DNA of 64,000 nt from Streptomyces guryensis (GTDB lineage Bacteria; Actinomycetota; Actinomycetes; Streptomycetales; Streptomycetaceae), in NCBI RefSeq assembly GCF_021261325.1, contig NZ_JAJSBI010000016.1, positions 124,001 through 188,000 of the forward strand, given 5' to 3'. The notes beneath the pieces were generated by a model. The model was not told the DNA's origin. It was given only the letters and a program-made list of their open reading frames with translations, and searched no databases. This document shows, piece after piece, positions 34,149-42,667 of this stretch (position 1 is the first letter of the stretch; each line of letters opens with the position of its first letter). A program made the translations under genes and the position numbers.

Positions 34149-35546
34149 CTAGATGACCAGTGAGAGGAGGAGGACCAGACCGCCAGCGACCACCGAGATG
34201 ATCGTCTCCATGACGGACCAGGTCTTGATGGTCTGGCCCACGCTCAGGCCGAAGTACTCCTTGACCAGCCAGAATCCGGCGTCGTTGACATGGCTGAAGA
34301 AGAGCGAGCCGGCGCCGATGGCCAGGACCAGCAGGGCCGTGTGCGTGGTCGACATGTCGGCCGCGAGCGGGGCCACCAGGCCGGCCGCCGAGACCGTCGC
34401 CACCGTCGCCGAACCGGTCGCCAGCCGGATGCCCACCGCGATCAGCCAGGCCAGCAGCAGTGCCGGGATCGACCAGTCCTTGGAGATGTCCAGGATCATC
34501 TGGCCCACACCGGTGTCGATCAGCGTCTGCTTGAAGCCGCCACCCGCGCCGACGATCAGCAGGATGCCGGCGATGGGCGCGAGGCCCTTCTCGACCAGCG
34601 GCGTGAGCCGCTCCCTGCCGAACCCGGCGGGCCGCAGCAACGTGAAGATGCCGACGAGCACGGCGGCGAGCAGGGCGATCAGCGGGGAGCCGACGACGTC
34701 GAAGACGCGCTGGGTGAGGTTCGTGGGGTCGTCGATCACTATGTCGACCAGTGCCTTGGAGAGCATCAGGACGACCGGGAGAAGGATCGTGGCCAGGGTG
34801 GCGCCGAAGCCGGGGCGCTTCTCCAGTTCCTCCGAGGCGCGCTGCGGGAGCATCCGGTCGGGTGCCGGGACGTCCACCCAGCGGGCCGCGTACCGCGAGA
34901 ACAGCGGGCCGGCGATGATCACCGTCGGGATGGCGACGAGAACGCCGAGGGCCAGGGTCACGCCGAGGTTGGCCTTCACCGCGTCGATCGCGACGAGCGG
35001 GCCGGGGTGCGGCGGGACCAGACCGTGCATCACGGAGAGGCCCGCGAGGGCCGGGATGCCGATGCGCATCAGGGAGTAGTTGCCGCGCTTGGCGACCATC
35101 AGCACGACCGGGATCAGCAGCACGACACCGACCTCGAAGAACAGCGGCAGCCCGATCACCGAGGCGATCAGCACCATCGCCCACGGCATCGCACGGCCGC
35201 CCGCCTTCGCGAGGATCGTGTCGACGATCTGGTCGGCCCCTCCGGAGTCGGCGAGCATCCTGCCGAGGATCGCGCCGAGCGCTATCAACACGCCCACACC
35301 GGCGACCGTGGTGCCGAGCCCGGTGGTGAAGCTGGTGATCACCTTGTCGAGGGGCGCCCCGGCGATCGCGCCGAGCGCCAGCGAGCCGATGGTCAGGGAC
35401 AGGAAGGCATGCAGCTTGAACTGGGTGATGAGCAGGACGATGACGGCGATGCCCGCCAGTACGGCGAGGCCCAGCTGAGCGTGGCCGGCCGAGGTGATCG
35501 GCGCGGGTGCGTCCGCTGCCAGCATCTCAACGCTGAGTCTGGTCAC
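34149..35546 (-). CDS. GntP-family gluconate/idonate:H+ symporter
   Basis: Imports gluconate or L-idonate with protons. 465 residues with about twelve to fourteen transmembrane segments. Family motifs include GTTVAGVGVLIALGAILGRM near residue 80, PHPGPLVAIDA near residue 175, and SHVNDAGFWLVKEYFGLS near residue 410. The start is MTRLSVE. The neighbours make idonate or gluconate the best substrate guess; other sugar acids are also carried by this family. Confidence 0.92.
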   Translation of the reverse strand: MTRLSVEMLAADAPAPITSAGHAQLGLAVLAGIAVIVLLITQFKLHAFLSLTIGSLALGAIAGAPLDKVITSFTTGLGTTVAGVGVLIALGAILGRMLADSGGADQIVDTILAKAGGRAMPWAMVLIASVIGLPLFFEVGVVLLIPVVLMVAKRGNYSLMRIGIPALAGLSVMHGLVPPHPGPLVAIDAVKANLGVTLALGVLVAIPTVIIAGPLFSRYAARWVDVPAPDRMLPQRASEELEKRPGFGATLATILLPVVLMLSKALVDIVIDDPTNLTQRVFDVVGSPLIALLAAVLVGIFTLLRPAGFGRERLTPLVEKGLAPIAGILLIVGAGGGFKQTLIDTGVGQMILDISKDWSIPALLLAWLIAVGIRLATGSATVATVSAAGLVAPLAADMSTTHTALLVLAIGAGSLFFSHVNDAGFWLVKEYFGLSVGQTIKTWSVMETIISVVAGGLVLLLSLVI

Positions 35547-35597
35547 GGGAGTTCCCTTGCAGGTACGGGGATGGGGGAGGAATGCGGGGGGTGGGTG

Positions 35598-36125
35598 TTA
35601 CGCGGCCGGGTGGGGCAGGGCGTCCAGTGCCTTCATGGCCCGGGCGGCGATCTCCTCGGGGCTCCCGGTGACGTCCACCGCGACACCCGCCTCGTCCGGT
35701 TGGAGTGGCTGGAGCGTGGCGAACTGGGAGTCGAGCAGCGCCGTGGGCATGAAGTGACCCTGCCGGTGCGACATCCGGTCCTCGATGAGGGAACGGTCGC
35801 CGGTCAGGTGCACGAAGACGACACCGGGGGCGGCGGCCCTGAGCCGGTCGCGGTACGACCGCTTCAGCGCCGAGCTGCTGACCACCCCGCCGAGCCCGGC
35901 CCGCCCGTGCGCCCAGGTACCGATGGCGTCGAGCCAGGGCCACCGGTCCTCGTCGTCGAGCGGGACGCCGGCCGACATCTTGTCGATGTTGGCCTGCGGG
36001 TGGAAGTCGTCGCCCTCGGCGTACGGAACGCCGAGCCGGGCCGCGAGCAGGGGACCGATGGTGGTCTTGCCGGTGCCCGCCACGCCCATGACCACGACGA
36101 CATGGGGGGTGCGCAGCTGCTGCAT
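35598..36125 (-). CDS. gntK: Gluconokinase
   Basis: Phosphorylates D-gluconate to 6-phosphogluconate, which enters the pentose phosphate or Entner-Doudoroff route. 175 residues of the P-loop kinase type: GVAGTGKTT near residues 14-22, EGDDFHP near residue 37, CSALKR-like SSSALKRSYRD near residue 83 and RQGHFMPTALLDSQ near residue 117, all typical of bacterial GntK. The start at MQQLRTP is chosen over an upstream methionine in the divergent promoter region. It is the first gene of the operon. Confidence 0.93.
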   Translation of the reverse strand: MQQLRTPHVVVVMGVAGTGKTTIGPLLAARLGVPYAEGDDFHPQANIDKMSAGVPLDDEDRWPWLDAIGTWAHGRAGLGGVVSSSALKRSYRDRLRAAAPGVVFVHLTGDRSLIEDRMSHRQGHFMPTALLDSQFATLQPLQPDEAGVAVDVTGSPEEIAARAMKALDALPHPAA

Positions 36126-36229
36126 GGTGCTCTCACTGTCTTCTTCGACATCTGGACGCCGCCCGTTCAACCGACGCCGACGACACTGAAACCGATTAGG
36201 TACGACGAATTCAAGACCCTGTGACATAT

Positions 36230-36240
36230 AAGTCTGACTT
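36230..36240. promoter_or_regulatory. Putative GntR-family operator
   Basis: AAGTC-T-GACTT is a perfect inverted repeat in an AT-rich segment between gntK and the divergent regulator gene. FadR-type GntR proteins bind such short palindromes. It is probably the control site for both directions. Confidence 0.65.
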
Positions 36241-36274
36241 TTTGTCCCCGCGGTCTGCCCCGTACGCTGAGTGC

Positions 36275-36976
36275 ATGACCACTCCGGGCCGGGGGTTGCA
36301 CGGCCATGTACTGGACTCCCTCGGCCCCGCGATCACCGCGGGCGAGTACCCGCCGGGCAGCGTTCTGCGCACCGACGAGCTCGCCCAGCGCTTCGACGTG
36401 TCACGCTCGGTGATGCGCGAGGCGGTCCGGGTGCTCGAATCCATGCGCCTGGTCGAGTCGCGCCGGCGAGTCGGTGTGACCGTGCGCCCGAAGGCCGAGT
36501 GGAACGTCTACGACCCGCAGGTCATCCGCTGGCGGCTGGCCGGCGCCGACCGCCCCCACCAGCTGCGCTCACTGACCGTCCTGCGCTCGGCCGTCGAGCC
36601 GGTCGCCGCGGGCCTCGCCGCCAGACACGCCTCCGCCGCTCAGTGCGCCGAACTCACCGAGTGTGCGATCGGCATGGTCGCCAACTCCCGAGGTCACAAG
36701 CTGGAGGAGTACCTCGTCCACGACATGGCCTTCCACCGGGTGATCCTCGTGGCGTCCGGCAACGAGATGTTCGCCCGGCTCGGTGACGTCGTCGCCGAGG
36801 TCCTCGCGGGCCGCACCCACCACGAGGTCATGTTCGAGGACCCCGACCCGGCCGCCGTCACCCTGCACGTCCAGGTCGCCGAGGCGGTCCGCGAGGGCGA
36901 CGCGGCCCGCGCGGAGAAGCTGACCCGGGAGATCACGGTGGGCGCGCTGCAGGAGCTGGACATCCTGGCGTCTTAG
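36275..36976 (+). CDS. GntR-family regulator, FadR subgroup (gluconate/idonate operon)
   Basis: 233 residues: winged helix with LRTDELAQRFDVSRSVMREA near residues 28-47 and VESRRRVGVTVRPK, then an all-helical FCD ligand domain with the metal/ligand His pattern (VHDMAFHRVIL near residue 150, then LHVQVAEAV). It is divergent from the catabolic operon with a palindrome between them. It most likely represses the operon until gluconate, idonate or a phosphate derivative binds. An upstream in-frame methionine at 36221 would place the operator inside the coding region, so I chose MTTPGRG. Confidence 0.9.
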   Translation: MTTPGRGLHGHVLDSLGPAITAGEYPPGSVLRTDELAQRFDVSRSVMREAVRVLESMRLVESRRRVGVTVRPKAEWNVYDPQVIRWRLAGADRPHQLRSLTVLRSAVEPVAAGLAARHASAAQCAELTECAIGMVANSRGHKLEEYLVHDMAFHRVILVASGNEMFARLGDVVAEVLAGRTHHEVMFEDPDPAAVTLHVQVAEAVREGDAARAEKLTREITVGALQELDILAS

Positions 36977-36986
36977 GCCCAGCTGG

Positions 36987-37460
36987 TCACGCCTCGGGGA
37001 ACTCCCCGTCCACGTACACCCACGCCCCCTCGATCCTCCCCCAGCCTCCGGCCGGGGGTACCCCCGTCTCGCTTCGCTCGAACCGGCTGCGTTCCAGCAG
37101 TGAGCCGCCCTCGTACGAGGCGCGGAAGGTCACCGTGCCCGTGCCGTGGAAGGCCGAGCCGTCGGTGGTGTCGAGGATCTCCAGACCCGTCCAGCGCATG
37201 CCCGGGTCGAGTTTGAGCGTCGCCGGGCGGGTACCCGGATGCCAAGTCCTCAGCAGGTACTGATCGTTGAGCTTCACGAAAGCGCTGTAGCGCGAACGCA
37301 TCAGTGCTTCGGCGGTGGGCGCGGCTGCCTCACCCCGGTGGAATCGGCCACAGCATGCGTCGTACGTCTCCGCAAGACCGCAAGGGCAGGAGGGCTTGTG
37401 GACTGGGGCGGAGCCGTGCTGCCGCCGGGATTGCGAGGTACGTCGGGACATGCGCTCCAT
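36987..37460 (-). CDS. YchJ-family (UPF0225) SEC-C motif protein
   Basis: About 157 residues. The N-terminal SEC-C-like zinc motif is CPCGLAETYDACCGRFH near residues 25-41, followed by the NTF2-like domain with ALMRSRYSAFVKL and WRTWHPG-like LLRTWHPGT. Family function is not established. A 10-nt gap separates the stop from the GntR gene on the other strand. The start could be the first or the second methionine, 9 nt apart. A possible short upstream frame with a strong ribosome-binding site overlaps its 5' part. Confidence 0.85.
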   Translation of the reverse strand: MERMSRRTSQSRRQHGSAPVHKPSCPCGLAETYDACCGRFHRGEAAAPTAEALMRSRYSAFVKLNDQYLLRTWHPGTRPATLKLDPGMRWTGLEILDTTDGSAFHGTGTVTFRASYEGGSLLERSRFERSETGVPPAGGWGRIEGAWVYVDGEFPEA

Positions 37461-37824
37461 TCTGCTGCACCAGAGGCTGTGTGGAATATGTGAAGCGCCT
37501 GATCCGACACGCGCACATCCGGTGTGAGTCGTGCGCGCCCACGTTCATCGAACCTCCTTTCGGGCTGGCGTGAAGACGCCTTGCTCCCGCCACGGCCAAC
37601 TCACAGGCTGGCAGGAGCACTTGAGCATCAGGAGTCACAAGCGTGCGTGCTTGACCCGGGCGGCCGTCCGTCCGGGGCACTGACGGGGGAAGCTGATACG
37701 GGGTGTGCGGACCGGCGCGGCAAGGGCGCGCCGGGGGACTGCTGCGCTCCGTCGTGTCGAAACCTCTCCTTTCTGCCGCCTCTTGGTGCCTTTGACCGGT
37801 GCCTGAGTAGGGATAGGAGGGGGA
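37461..37824. other. Spacer upstream of the eCIS cluster
   Basis: 364 nt between the YchJ gene and the sheath gene. On the plus strand it ends with a strong Shine-Dalgarno (TAGGAGGGGG) for the sheath. TTGACC hexamers occur near 37650 and 37794 but neither has a convincing -10 partner. On the minus strand, AAAGGAGG at 37553-37560 precedes an ATG at 37548 that opens a 72-codon frame to 37330, overlapping the YchJ gene in another frame. I list this only as a possibility. No regulator gene is present. Confidence 0.5.
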
Positions 37825-39687
37825 ATGCCGACGAATGCCGCGGCCGCCAGGCCGACGTATCCGGGCGTCTACGTCGAAGAGCTTCCCAGCAGCACCCGCG
37901 CCATCTCCGCCGTGACCACTTCGGTGACCGCATTCGTGGGGCACACCCGGCGCGGCCCGCTGAACGAACCGGTGCGCGTCACCGGTTTCGCCGACTTCGA
38001 GCGGCGCTTCGGCGGGCTGAGCGCCCAGAGCCCGCTCGCCTACGCCGTCCACCAGTTCTTCGGCAACGGCGGATCGGTCGCCGTGATCGTCCGGGTCGCC
38101 AAGGCCGGCAGCGGCAAGGCCTCATGTGTCGCCCTGGAGTCCACCGAGGGGCACAGCGAGAGCCGTGTCCTGGAGGTCCACGCCAAGGAACCCGGCGTGT
38201 GGGGCAACGGCCTGCGCGTCGCCGTCGACTACGACACACCGGACTGCGAAGCCACCTTCAACCTGCGGGTCTACGACGCCAAGGGCGACGCCCGCGAGAG
38301 CTTCACCGGCCTGTCCATGGACGCCGGCAGCGGGACCTACGCACCCACCGTGGTCAACGCCGGGTCGCGGCTCATCCGCGTCGAGGCCGTCGGCGAGGGC
38401 CGCCCCGACCCGTCCGGCACCGTCTCCAAGCCGTTCGGCCACGAACTGCCCGACCTCGCCGTCGACCTGACGGTGAAGATCGGCGACGTGGAGCGCGAGT
38501 TCAAGCTCTACGACCCCGACTGCGACGGCGAAGCCCCGTCCTCCGTGGCCGAGCTGGCGCTGCTTCTGGAGCGCAAGCTGCGGGCGCTGCCCGACGCGCC
38601 CGGCAAGCACGCCTTCGCCGGCGTCGAGGTCACCGCCTTCGGCCGCCGCGTCCAGGTGGTCGCCGGTTCCACCGACCCCGAGGACGTCGTCCGCTTCCTC
38701 GGCGAGTGCGCCAACGACCTGGGCCTGGAGGCCTCGGTCAACCCGCCGGTGTTCCCGCTGGAGGGCGGCGAGGACGGCGAGGCCCCCGGCCCGCGCGACC
38801 TCATCGGCTCCGAGGCCGCCAAGACCGGCATCCAGGCGCTGCGCGGGGTGGCCGACGTCAACCTGCTGGCGCTGCCCGAGCTGGCCTCGTACGAGAAGAT
38901 CGACGACGCGCTCACCGTCGTCTCCGCGGCCCAGCGGCTGTGCGAGGAGCGGCGGATCTTCCTGCTGGTCGACGCGCCCAGCACCTGGGTGAGCGTGGAC
39001 AGCGCCCGAGCAGGGCTGTCCGCCTTCGATCCGGTGCGCGGCAACCACGCCGGCCTGTACTTCCCGCACATCCAGCTCACCGACCCGCTCACCGGGCGGC
39101 TGCGCGCCTTCCCGCCGTCCGGCGCGGTCGCCGGCGTCATCGCCCGCACCGACTCCGAGCGCGGGGTCTGGAAGGCGCCCGCCGGTACGGAGGCGCAACT
39201 CGTCGGAGTGCACTCGCTCACGGTCGACCTGACGGACCGTGAGACCGGACTGCTCAACCCGCTCGGCGTCAACTGCCTGCGCACCTTCCCGGTCACGGGG
39301 CCCCTGGTGTGGGGCGCGCGCACGCTGGAAGGCTCCGACGCCCTCGACAGCGCGTGGAAGTACGTGCCCGTGCGACGGCTCGCGCTGCATGTGGAGGAGA
39401 GCCTCCAACGCGGCCTGCAGTGGGTCGTGTTCGAGCCCAACGACGAGAGCCTGTGGCAGCAGATCCGGCTGTCCGCCTCCTCGTACCTGCACACGCTCTT
39501 CCGCCAGGGCGCCTTCCAGGGCAGCACCCCGCGCGAGGCGTACTTCGTCAAGTGCGACAGCGAGACCACGACGGACGAGGACGCGGCGAACGGCGTCGTC
39601 AACGTGCTGGTCGGGATCGCGCCGGTGCGGCCGGCCGAGTTCGTGGTCGTCAGGATCCAGCAGACGTCCGGGCAGTTCGCTCTCTAG
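37825..39687 (+). CDS. eCIS contractile sheath protein
   Basis: Forms the outer contractile tube of the injection system. 620 residues: the N-terminal phage sheath motif TYPGVYVEELPSSTRAI at residues 11-27, TAFVGHTRRGPL near residue 35, and the conserved C-terminal block with WKYVPVRRLALHVEESLQRG near residue 515, VFEPND, and AYFVKCDSETTT near residue 570 to the end. It matches Afp2-4/Pvc2-4 and other eCIS sheaths; only one sheath gene is visible, as in Streptomyces clusters. It is the first cluster gene in this window and has a strong ribosome-binding site. Confidence 0.96.
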   Translation: MPTNAAAARPTYPGVYVEELPSSTRAISAVTTSVTAFVGHTRRGPLNEPVRVTGFADFERRFGGLSAQSPLAYAVHQFFGNGGSVAVIVRVAKAGSGKASCVALESTEGHSESRVLEVHAKEPGVWGNGLRVAVDYDTPDCEATFNLRVYDAKGDARESFTGLSMDAGSGTYAPTVVNAGSRLIRVEAVGEGRPDPSGTVSKPFGHELPDLAVDLTVKIGDVEREFKLYDPDCDGEAPSSVAELALLLERKLRALPDAPGKHAFAGVEVTAFGRRVQVVAGSTDPEDVVRFLGECANDLGLEASVNPPVFPLEGGEDGEAPGPRDLIGSEAAKTGIQALRGVADVNLLALPELASYEKIDDALTVVSAAQRLCEERRIFLLVDAPSTWVSVDSARAGLSAFDPVRGNHAGLYFPHIQLTDPLTGRLRAFPPSGAVAGVIARTDSERGVWKAPAGTEAQLVGVHSLTVDLTDRETGLLNPLGVNCLRTFPVTGPLVWGARTLEGSDALDSAWKYVPVRRLALHVEESLQRGLQWVVFEPNDESLWQQIRLSASSYLHTLFRQGAFQGSTPREAYFVKCDSETTTDEDAANGVVNVLVGIAPVRPAEFVVVRIQQTSGQFAL

Positions 39688-39721
39688 CGGCCCGTCAATC
39701 TCGGAGAGCTGAAGGAAATCG

Positions 39722-40246
39722 ATGGCTGAGTTCACGGTCAACGCGCATCGCTTCGACCCCTACAAGAACTTCAAGTTCCTGGTCCTGTGGGACGGTCGGA
39801 CGGTCGCCGGCATCAGCAAGATCAGTCCGCTGAAGCGGACCACCGAGGTCGTCAAGCACCGCAACGGCGGCGACCCCTCCTCCCCCCGCAAGTCGCCGGG
39901 CCGCTCGGAGTTCGACGGCATCACCCTCGAGCGCGGGGTCACCCACGACCCCGAGTTCGACCGCTGGGCCAACAAGGTCTGGCAGGTCGGGGCGGGTCTC
40001 GGCTCCGAGGTGTCCCTCGCGGACTTCCGCAAGGACATCGTCATCCAGGTCCTCAACGAGGCCGGCCAGGTCGCCGTCTCGCACAAGCTCTACCGGACCT
40101 GGCCCAGCGAGTACCAGGTCCTCGGCGAGCTGGACGCCAACGCCAACGCGGTGGCCATCCAGTCGCTGAAGCTCGAGTGCGAGGGCTGGGAGCGGGACTA
40201 CGAGGTTCCCGAGCCGGAGGAACCATCGTTCCTCAACCCGGCATGA
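39722..40246 (+). CDS. eCIS inner tube protein
   Basis: Hcp/gp19-like protein that stacks into the rigid inner tube within the sheath. 174 residues with the T4-like tail-tube pattern: DPYKNFKFLVLWDGRTVAGI near the N-terminus, then ITLERGVTHDPEFDRWAN near residue 70 and a conserved C-terminal ALKLECEGWERD-like SLKLECEGWERD. It lies 34 nt after the sheath gene. Only one tube gene is visible, so the tube is probably homopolymeric apart from its tip and cap. Confidence 0.93.
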   Translation: MAEFTVNAHRFDPYKNFKFLVLWDGRTVAGISKISPLKRTTEVVKHRNGGDPSSPRKSPGRSEFDGITLERGVTHDPEFDRWANKVWQVGAGLGSEVSLADFRKDIVIQVLNEAGQVAVSHKLYRTWPSEYQVLGELDANANAVAIQSLKLECEGWERDYEVPEPEEPSFLNPA

Positions 40247-40278
40247 CCCGGGGGTAGTTGAGGGAAACGGGGAGGGAC

Positions 40279-41007
40279 ATGGCGATCACCGGGGCGGCCG
40301 GACTGCTGGCCGCCTGGGAGGCCGGGCTCGGGGAGGCACCGGTCGGACGGGCTCTGCTGCTGCACCGCACGGCACGGCCCGACCTCGACGCCGGAAGGCT
40401 GCCGCAGCTTCCGGTGGGCGAGCGCGAGGCGGACCTGTTCGCGCTGCGCCGGGCGCTGTTCGGCGAGCGGATGCAGGTGCGGCTCGAGTGCGCCGCGTGC
40501 GGGGCGGACATGGAGTTCGAGCTGGACGCGGGGGAGCTCGCGGGCTCGCTCGGCTCTTCGGAGGACTCGGTCGTACGGGTCCGACAGGACGGCTGGGACG
40601 TCGAGTTCAGGCTGCCCGGGGTCGCCGACCTGCACGCCGCTGCCCGGGCGGCCGACCCGCGTACGGCGCTGCTCGCCCGGTGCCTGGTCTCGGCGGTGCA
40701 CGACGGGACGGCCGCGGCGGCGGGGGAGTTGCCCGTGCCGGTGCAGCGCCGGATCGCCGAAGCCGTCGAGGCCGCCGACCCGGGCGCCGACCTGGTCATC
40801 GACGTCGCCTGCCCCGACTGCGGCGAGGCCACCCGGGCCGAGCTCGATATCGCTTCCTACCTGTGGACCGAACTGGACGCCTGGGCACGGGACGTGCTCC
40901 TCGACGTCCATCTGCTCGCCACCGCCTACGGCTGGAGCGAGCCGGAGATCCTGGCGCTCAGCCCGACGAGGCGCCGCTACTACCTGGAGCTGTGTGCGGA
41001 TGCCTGA
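40279..41007 (+). CDS. eCIS-associated T4 gp26/gp51-like protein with zinc finger pairs
   Basis: 242 residues. Two CxxC motifs, CAACG near residue 73 and CPDCG near residue 185, likely bind one zinc. The C-terminal block LLATAYGWSEPEILALSPTRRRYYLELC resembles the T4 gp26/gp51-like baseplate hub assembly region found in eCIS loci. Role in baseplate assembly is inferred from position after sheath and tube. The start follows a GGAGGG sequence. A TTG 21 nt upstream is possible. Its end overlaps the next gene. Confidence 0.72.
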   Translation: MAITGAAGLLAAWEAGLGEAPVGRALLLHRTARPDLDAGRLPQLPVGEREADLFALRRALFGERMQVRLECAACGADMEFELDAGELAGSLGSSEDSVVRVRQDGWDVEFRLPGVADLHAAARAADPRTALLARCLVSAVHDGTAAAAGELPVPVQRRIAEAVEAADPGADLVIDVACPDCGEATRAELDIASYLWTELDAWARDVLLDVHLLATAYGWSEPEILALSPTRRRYYLELCADA

Positions 41008-41737
41008 CTCACCGGCCCCCGGGGGCGCGCCGGACCGCCCCGACTTCTTCGATCGGCTGCTCGCACGGCACACGGCCCCGCGACCGCCCGCGGCGCGGGT
41101 ACGGCCCCGGCTGCCCGGCCCGTTCGAGCGGGTCGAGGCGGTACGTGCCGCCCCGCCCGCACCGGACGAGAACGCGCTGCTGTGGCCCGCGGCCACACCG
41201 GCGGCTGCCGCACCGCCGGATGCGCCGCGACCGCCGGCCGCTCGGACGCGCACCCACACGGAACGGGAGCGGACCGTCGTACGCACCGAACGGGAGCCCG
41301 TCGACCCCCTGCCGCGTCCGTCCGAGCCGGCCCGCGCGGAGGAGCACCTGCTGCGCCCCGTCGCGCCCGTCGCGCCGGGGCTGCGGCCGCTGCCCGACAC
41401 CGGGCGGCGCGCGGCCGGGCGGGCCCGTGCGGAGCAAGGAGCGTCACAGACCGCGGTGTCCGTGCCCACCCCCCCGGGCACGGAGGCCGCCCCCCGAGCC
41501 GTGTCGGCGGCGCTGCGACCCAGCGCCGCCGACACGGCGGCGGCACGCGACGCCGTACGGCAGGCCGCGGCCCGCCGGCCCGCCCGGGGCACCGAGCAGG
41601 TGGTCCAGGTGCAGATCGGACGGCTGGAGGTGACCGCCGCCCAGGCCCCGGAAGGCGCCGGACAGCGGCGGAAGGCGGCGGACCGGCCCGGGACGGCGCT
41701 GAGCCTCGCGGACTACCTGGCCCGGGGGCGCGAGTGA
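41000..41737 (+). CDS. eCIS-associated Pro/Ala/Arg-rich disordered protein
   Basis: About 245 residues of low complexity with no recognised domain. The first 30 residues are DRPDFFDRLLARHTAP-like and may fold as a helix. The rest is Pro, Ala, Arg and Glu rich. The last 50 residues, ending VVQVQIGRLEVTAAQAPEGA and then LADYLARGRE, look more ordered and conserved. A GTG 6 nt upstream is an alternative start. It overlaps the preceding gene by 8 nt. The composition suggests a linker or scaffold in assembly. This is not a recognised gene family. Confidence 0.6.
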   Translation: MPDSPAPGGAPDRPDFFDRLLARHTAPRPPAARVRPRLPGPFERVEAVRAAPPAPDENALLWPAATPAAAAPPDAPRPPAARTRTHTERERTVVRTEREPVDPLPRPSEPARAEEHLLRPVAPVAPGLRPLPDTGRRAAGRARAEQGASQTAVSVPTPPGTEAAPRAVSAALRPSAADTAAARDAVRQAAARRPARGTEQVVQVQIGRLEVTAAQAPEGAGQRRKAADRPGTALSLADYLARGRE

Positions 41738-41786
41738 GCCGCGACGGACACAGCAGCAGGACGAGAGGAACCGAGGAACTGACGTC

Positions 41787-42662
41787 ATGAGCAACGCACT
41801 TGCCATCGCCCATGTCACCCAGGCTCTCGCCCTGCTGATCGAGAACAACGTGGGGCCGGAGTTCGGCGAGGCCGTCAAGGTCGAGCCGCGCAAGCCGCCC
41901 GCGGATCCGCAGCTGGAACAGCCCACCATCTCCGTGTTCCTGTACCAGGTCACGCCCAACTCCTCGCTGCGCAACAACGACCTGCCGACCCGCGCGGCCG
42001 ACGGCACGCTGGTCAAGCGGCCCGCGGCGGCGCTCGACCTGCAGTATCTGATCAGCGCGTACGGCGACGAGCGGGAACTGGTCGGGCAGCGGCTGATCGG
42101 CTCCGTGGTGCGCACCCTGCACGAGATCCCCGTCCTGCCGAAGGACGTCATCGAACAGGCCGGTGAACGCCCGTATCTGGCGGGCAGCGATCTCGCGGAG
42201 GCGGCGCAGCGGGTGCGGTTCACGCCGACGGTCATGGATGTCGACGAGACGTCGAAGCTCTGGGGGATGCTCTACCAGACCCCGTACACGCTGTCGGTGG
42301 TCTACCAGGCGACGCTCGTGCTCATCGACGGCCGGGCAACCCCGGTACCGGGCAGGCCGGTCGAACGGCCCGAGGTGCGGGTGCTGCCGTTCGGGGCGCC
42401 CGGCGCGCCGGTCCCTCCGGCGGCGCAGCCGCAGGGCGAGGGGCCGTCAAGTGGCGTTGGCTCCAAGGAACTGGTGAAGGCGGAGACCGAGGAGCCGGCC
42501 GCTCCGCCCGCCAAGAGGGCGGCGAAGGCCCCGGCGAAGGCCCCGGCAAAGGCTGTCGCCAAAGCTCCCGCACGTACGAGGAAGGCAGCCCCCCGCACCG
42601 CCAGGTCCGCGCAGACCGAAACCCGGAAAGCGGACCGCGGCGACGACGGCACGGAGAACTGA
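41787..42662 (+). CDS. DUF4255 (Pvc16 N-domain) tail terminator-like protein
   Basis: 291 residues. Residues 1-195 match the DUF4255 or Pvc16/Afp16 family: ALAIAHVTQALALLIENNVG, ISVFLYQVTPNSSLRNNDLP, AALDLQYLISAYGDERELVG and SVVYQATLVLIDG. In eCIS the homologue caps the end of the sheath and tube. Residues 195-291 form a tail with Lys-Ala repeats (PAKAPAKAVAKAPARTRKAA near residue 255), resembling histone H1-like tails. The tail is not a normal family feature and could bind acidic protein, membrane or nucleic acid. Confidence 0.88.
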   Translation: MSNALAIAHVTQALALLIENNVGPEFGEAVKVEPRKPPADPQLEQPTISVFLYQVTPNSSLRNNDLPTRAADGTLVKRPAAALDLQYLISAYGDERELVGQRLIGSVVRTLHEIPVLPKDVIEQAGERPYLAGSDLAEAAQRVRFTPTVMDVDETSKLWGMLYQTPYTLSVVYQATLVLIDGRATPVPGRPVERPEVRVLPFGAPGAPVPPAAQPQGEGPSSGVGSKELVKAETEEPAAPPAKRAAKAPAKAPAKAVAKAPARTRKAAPRTARSAQTETRKADRGDDGTEN

Positions 42663-42667
42663 ACGGC

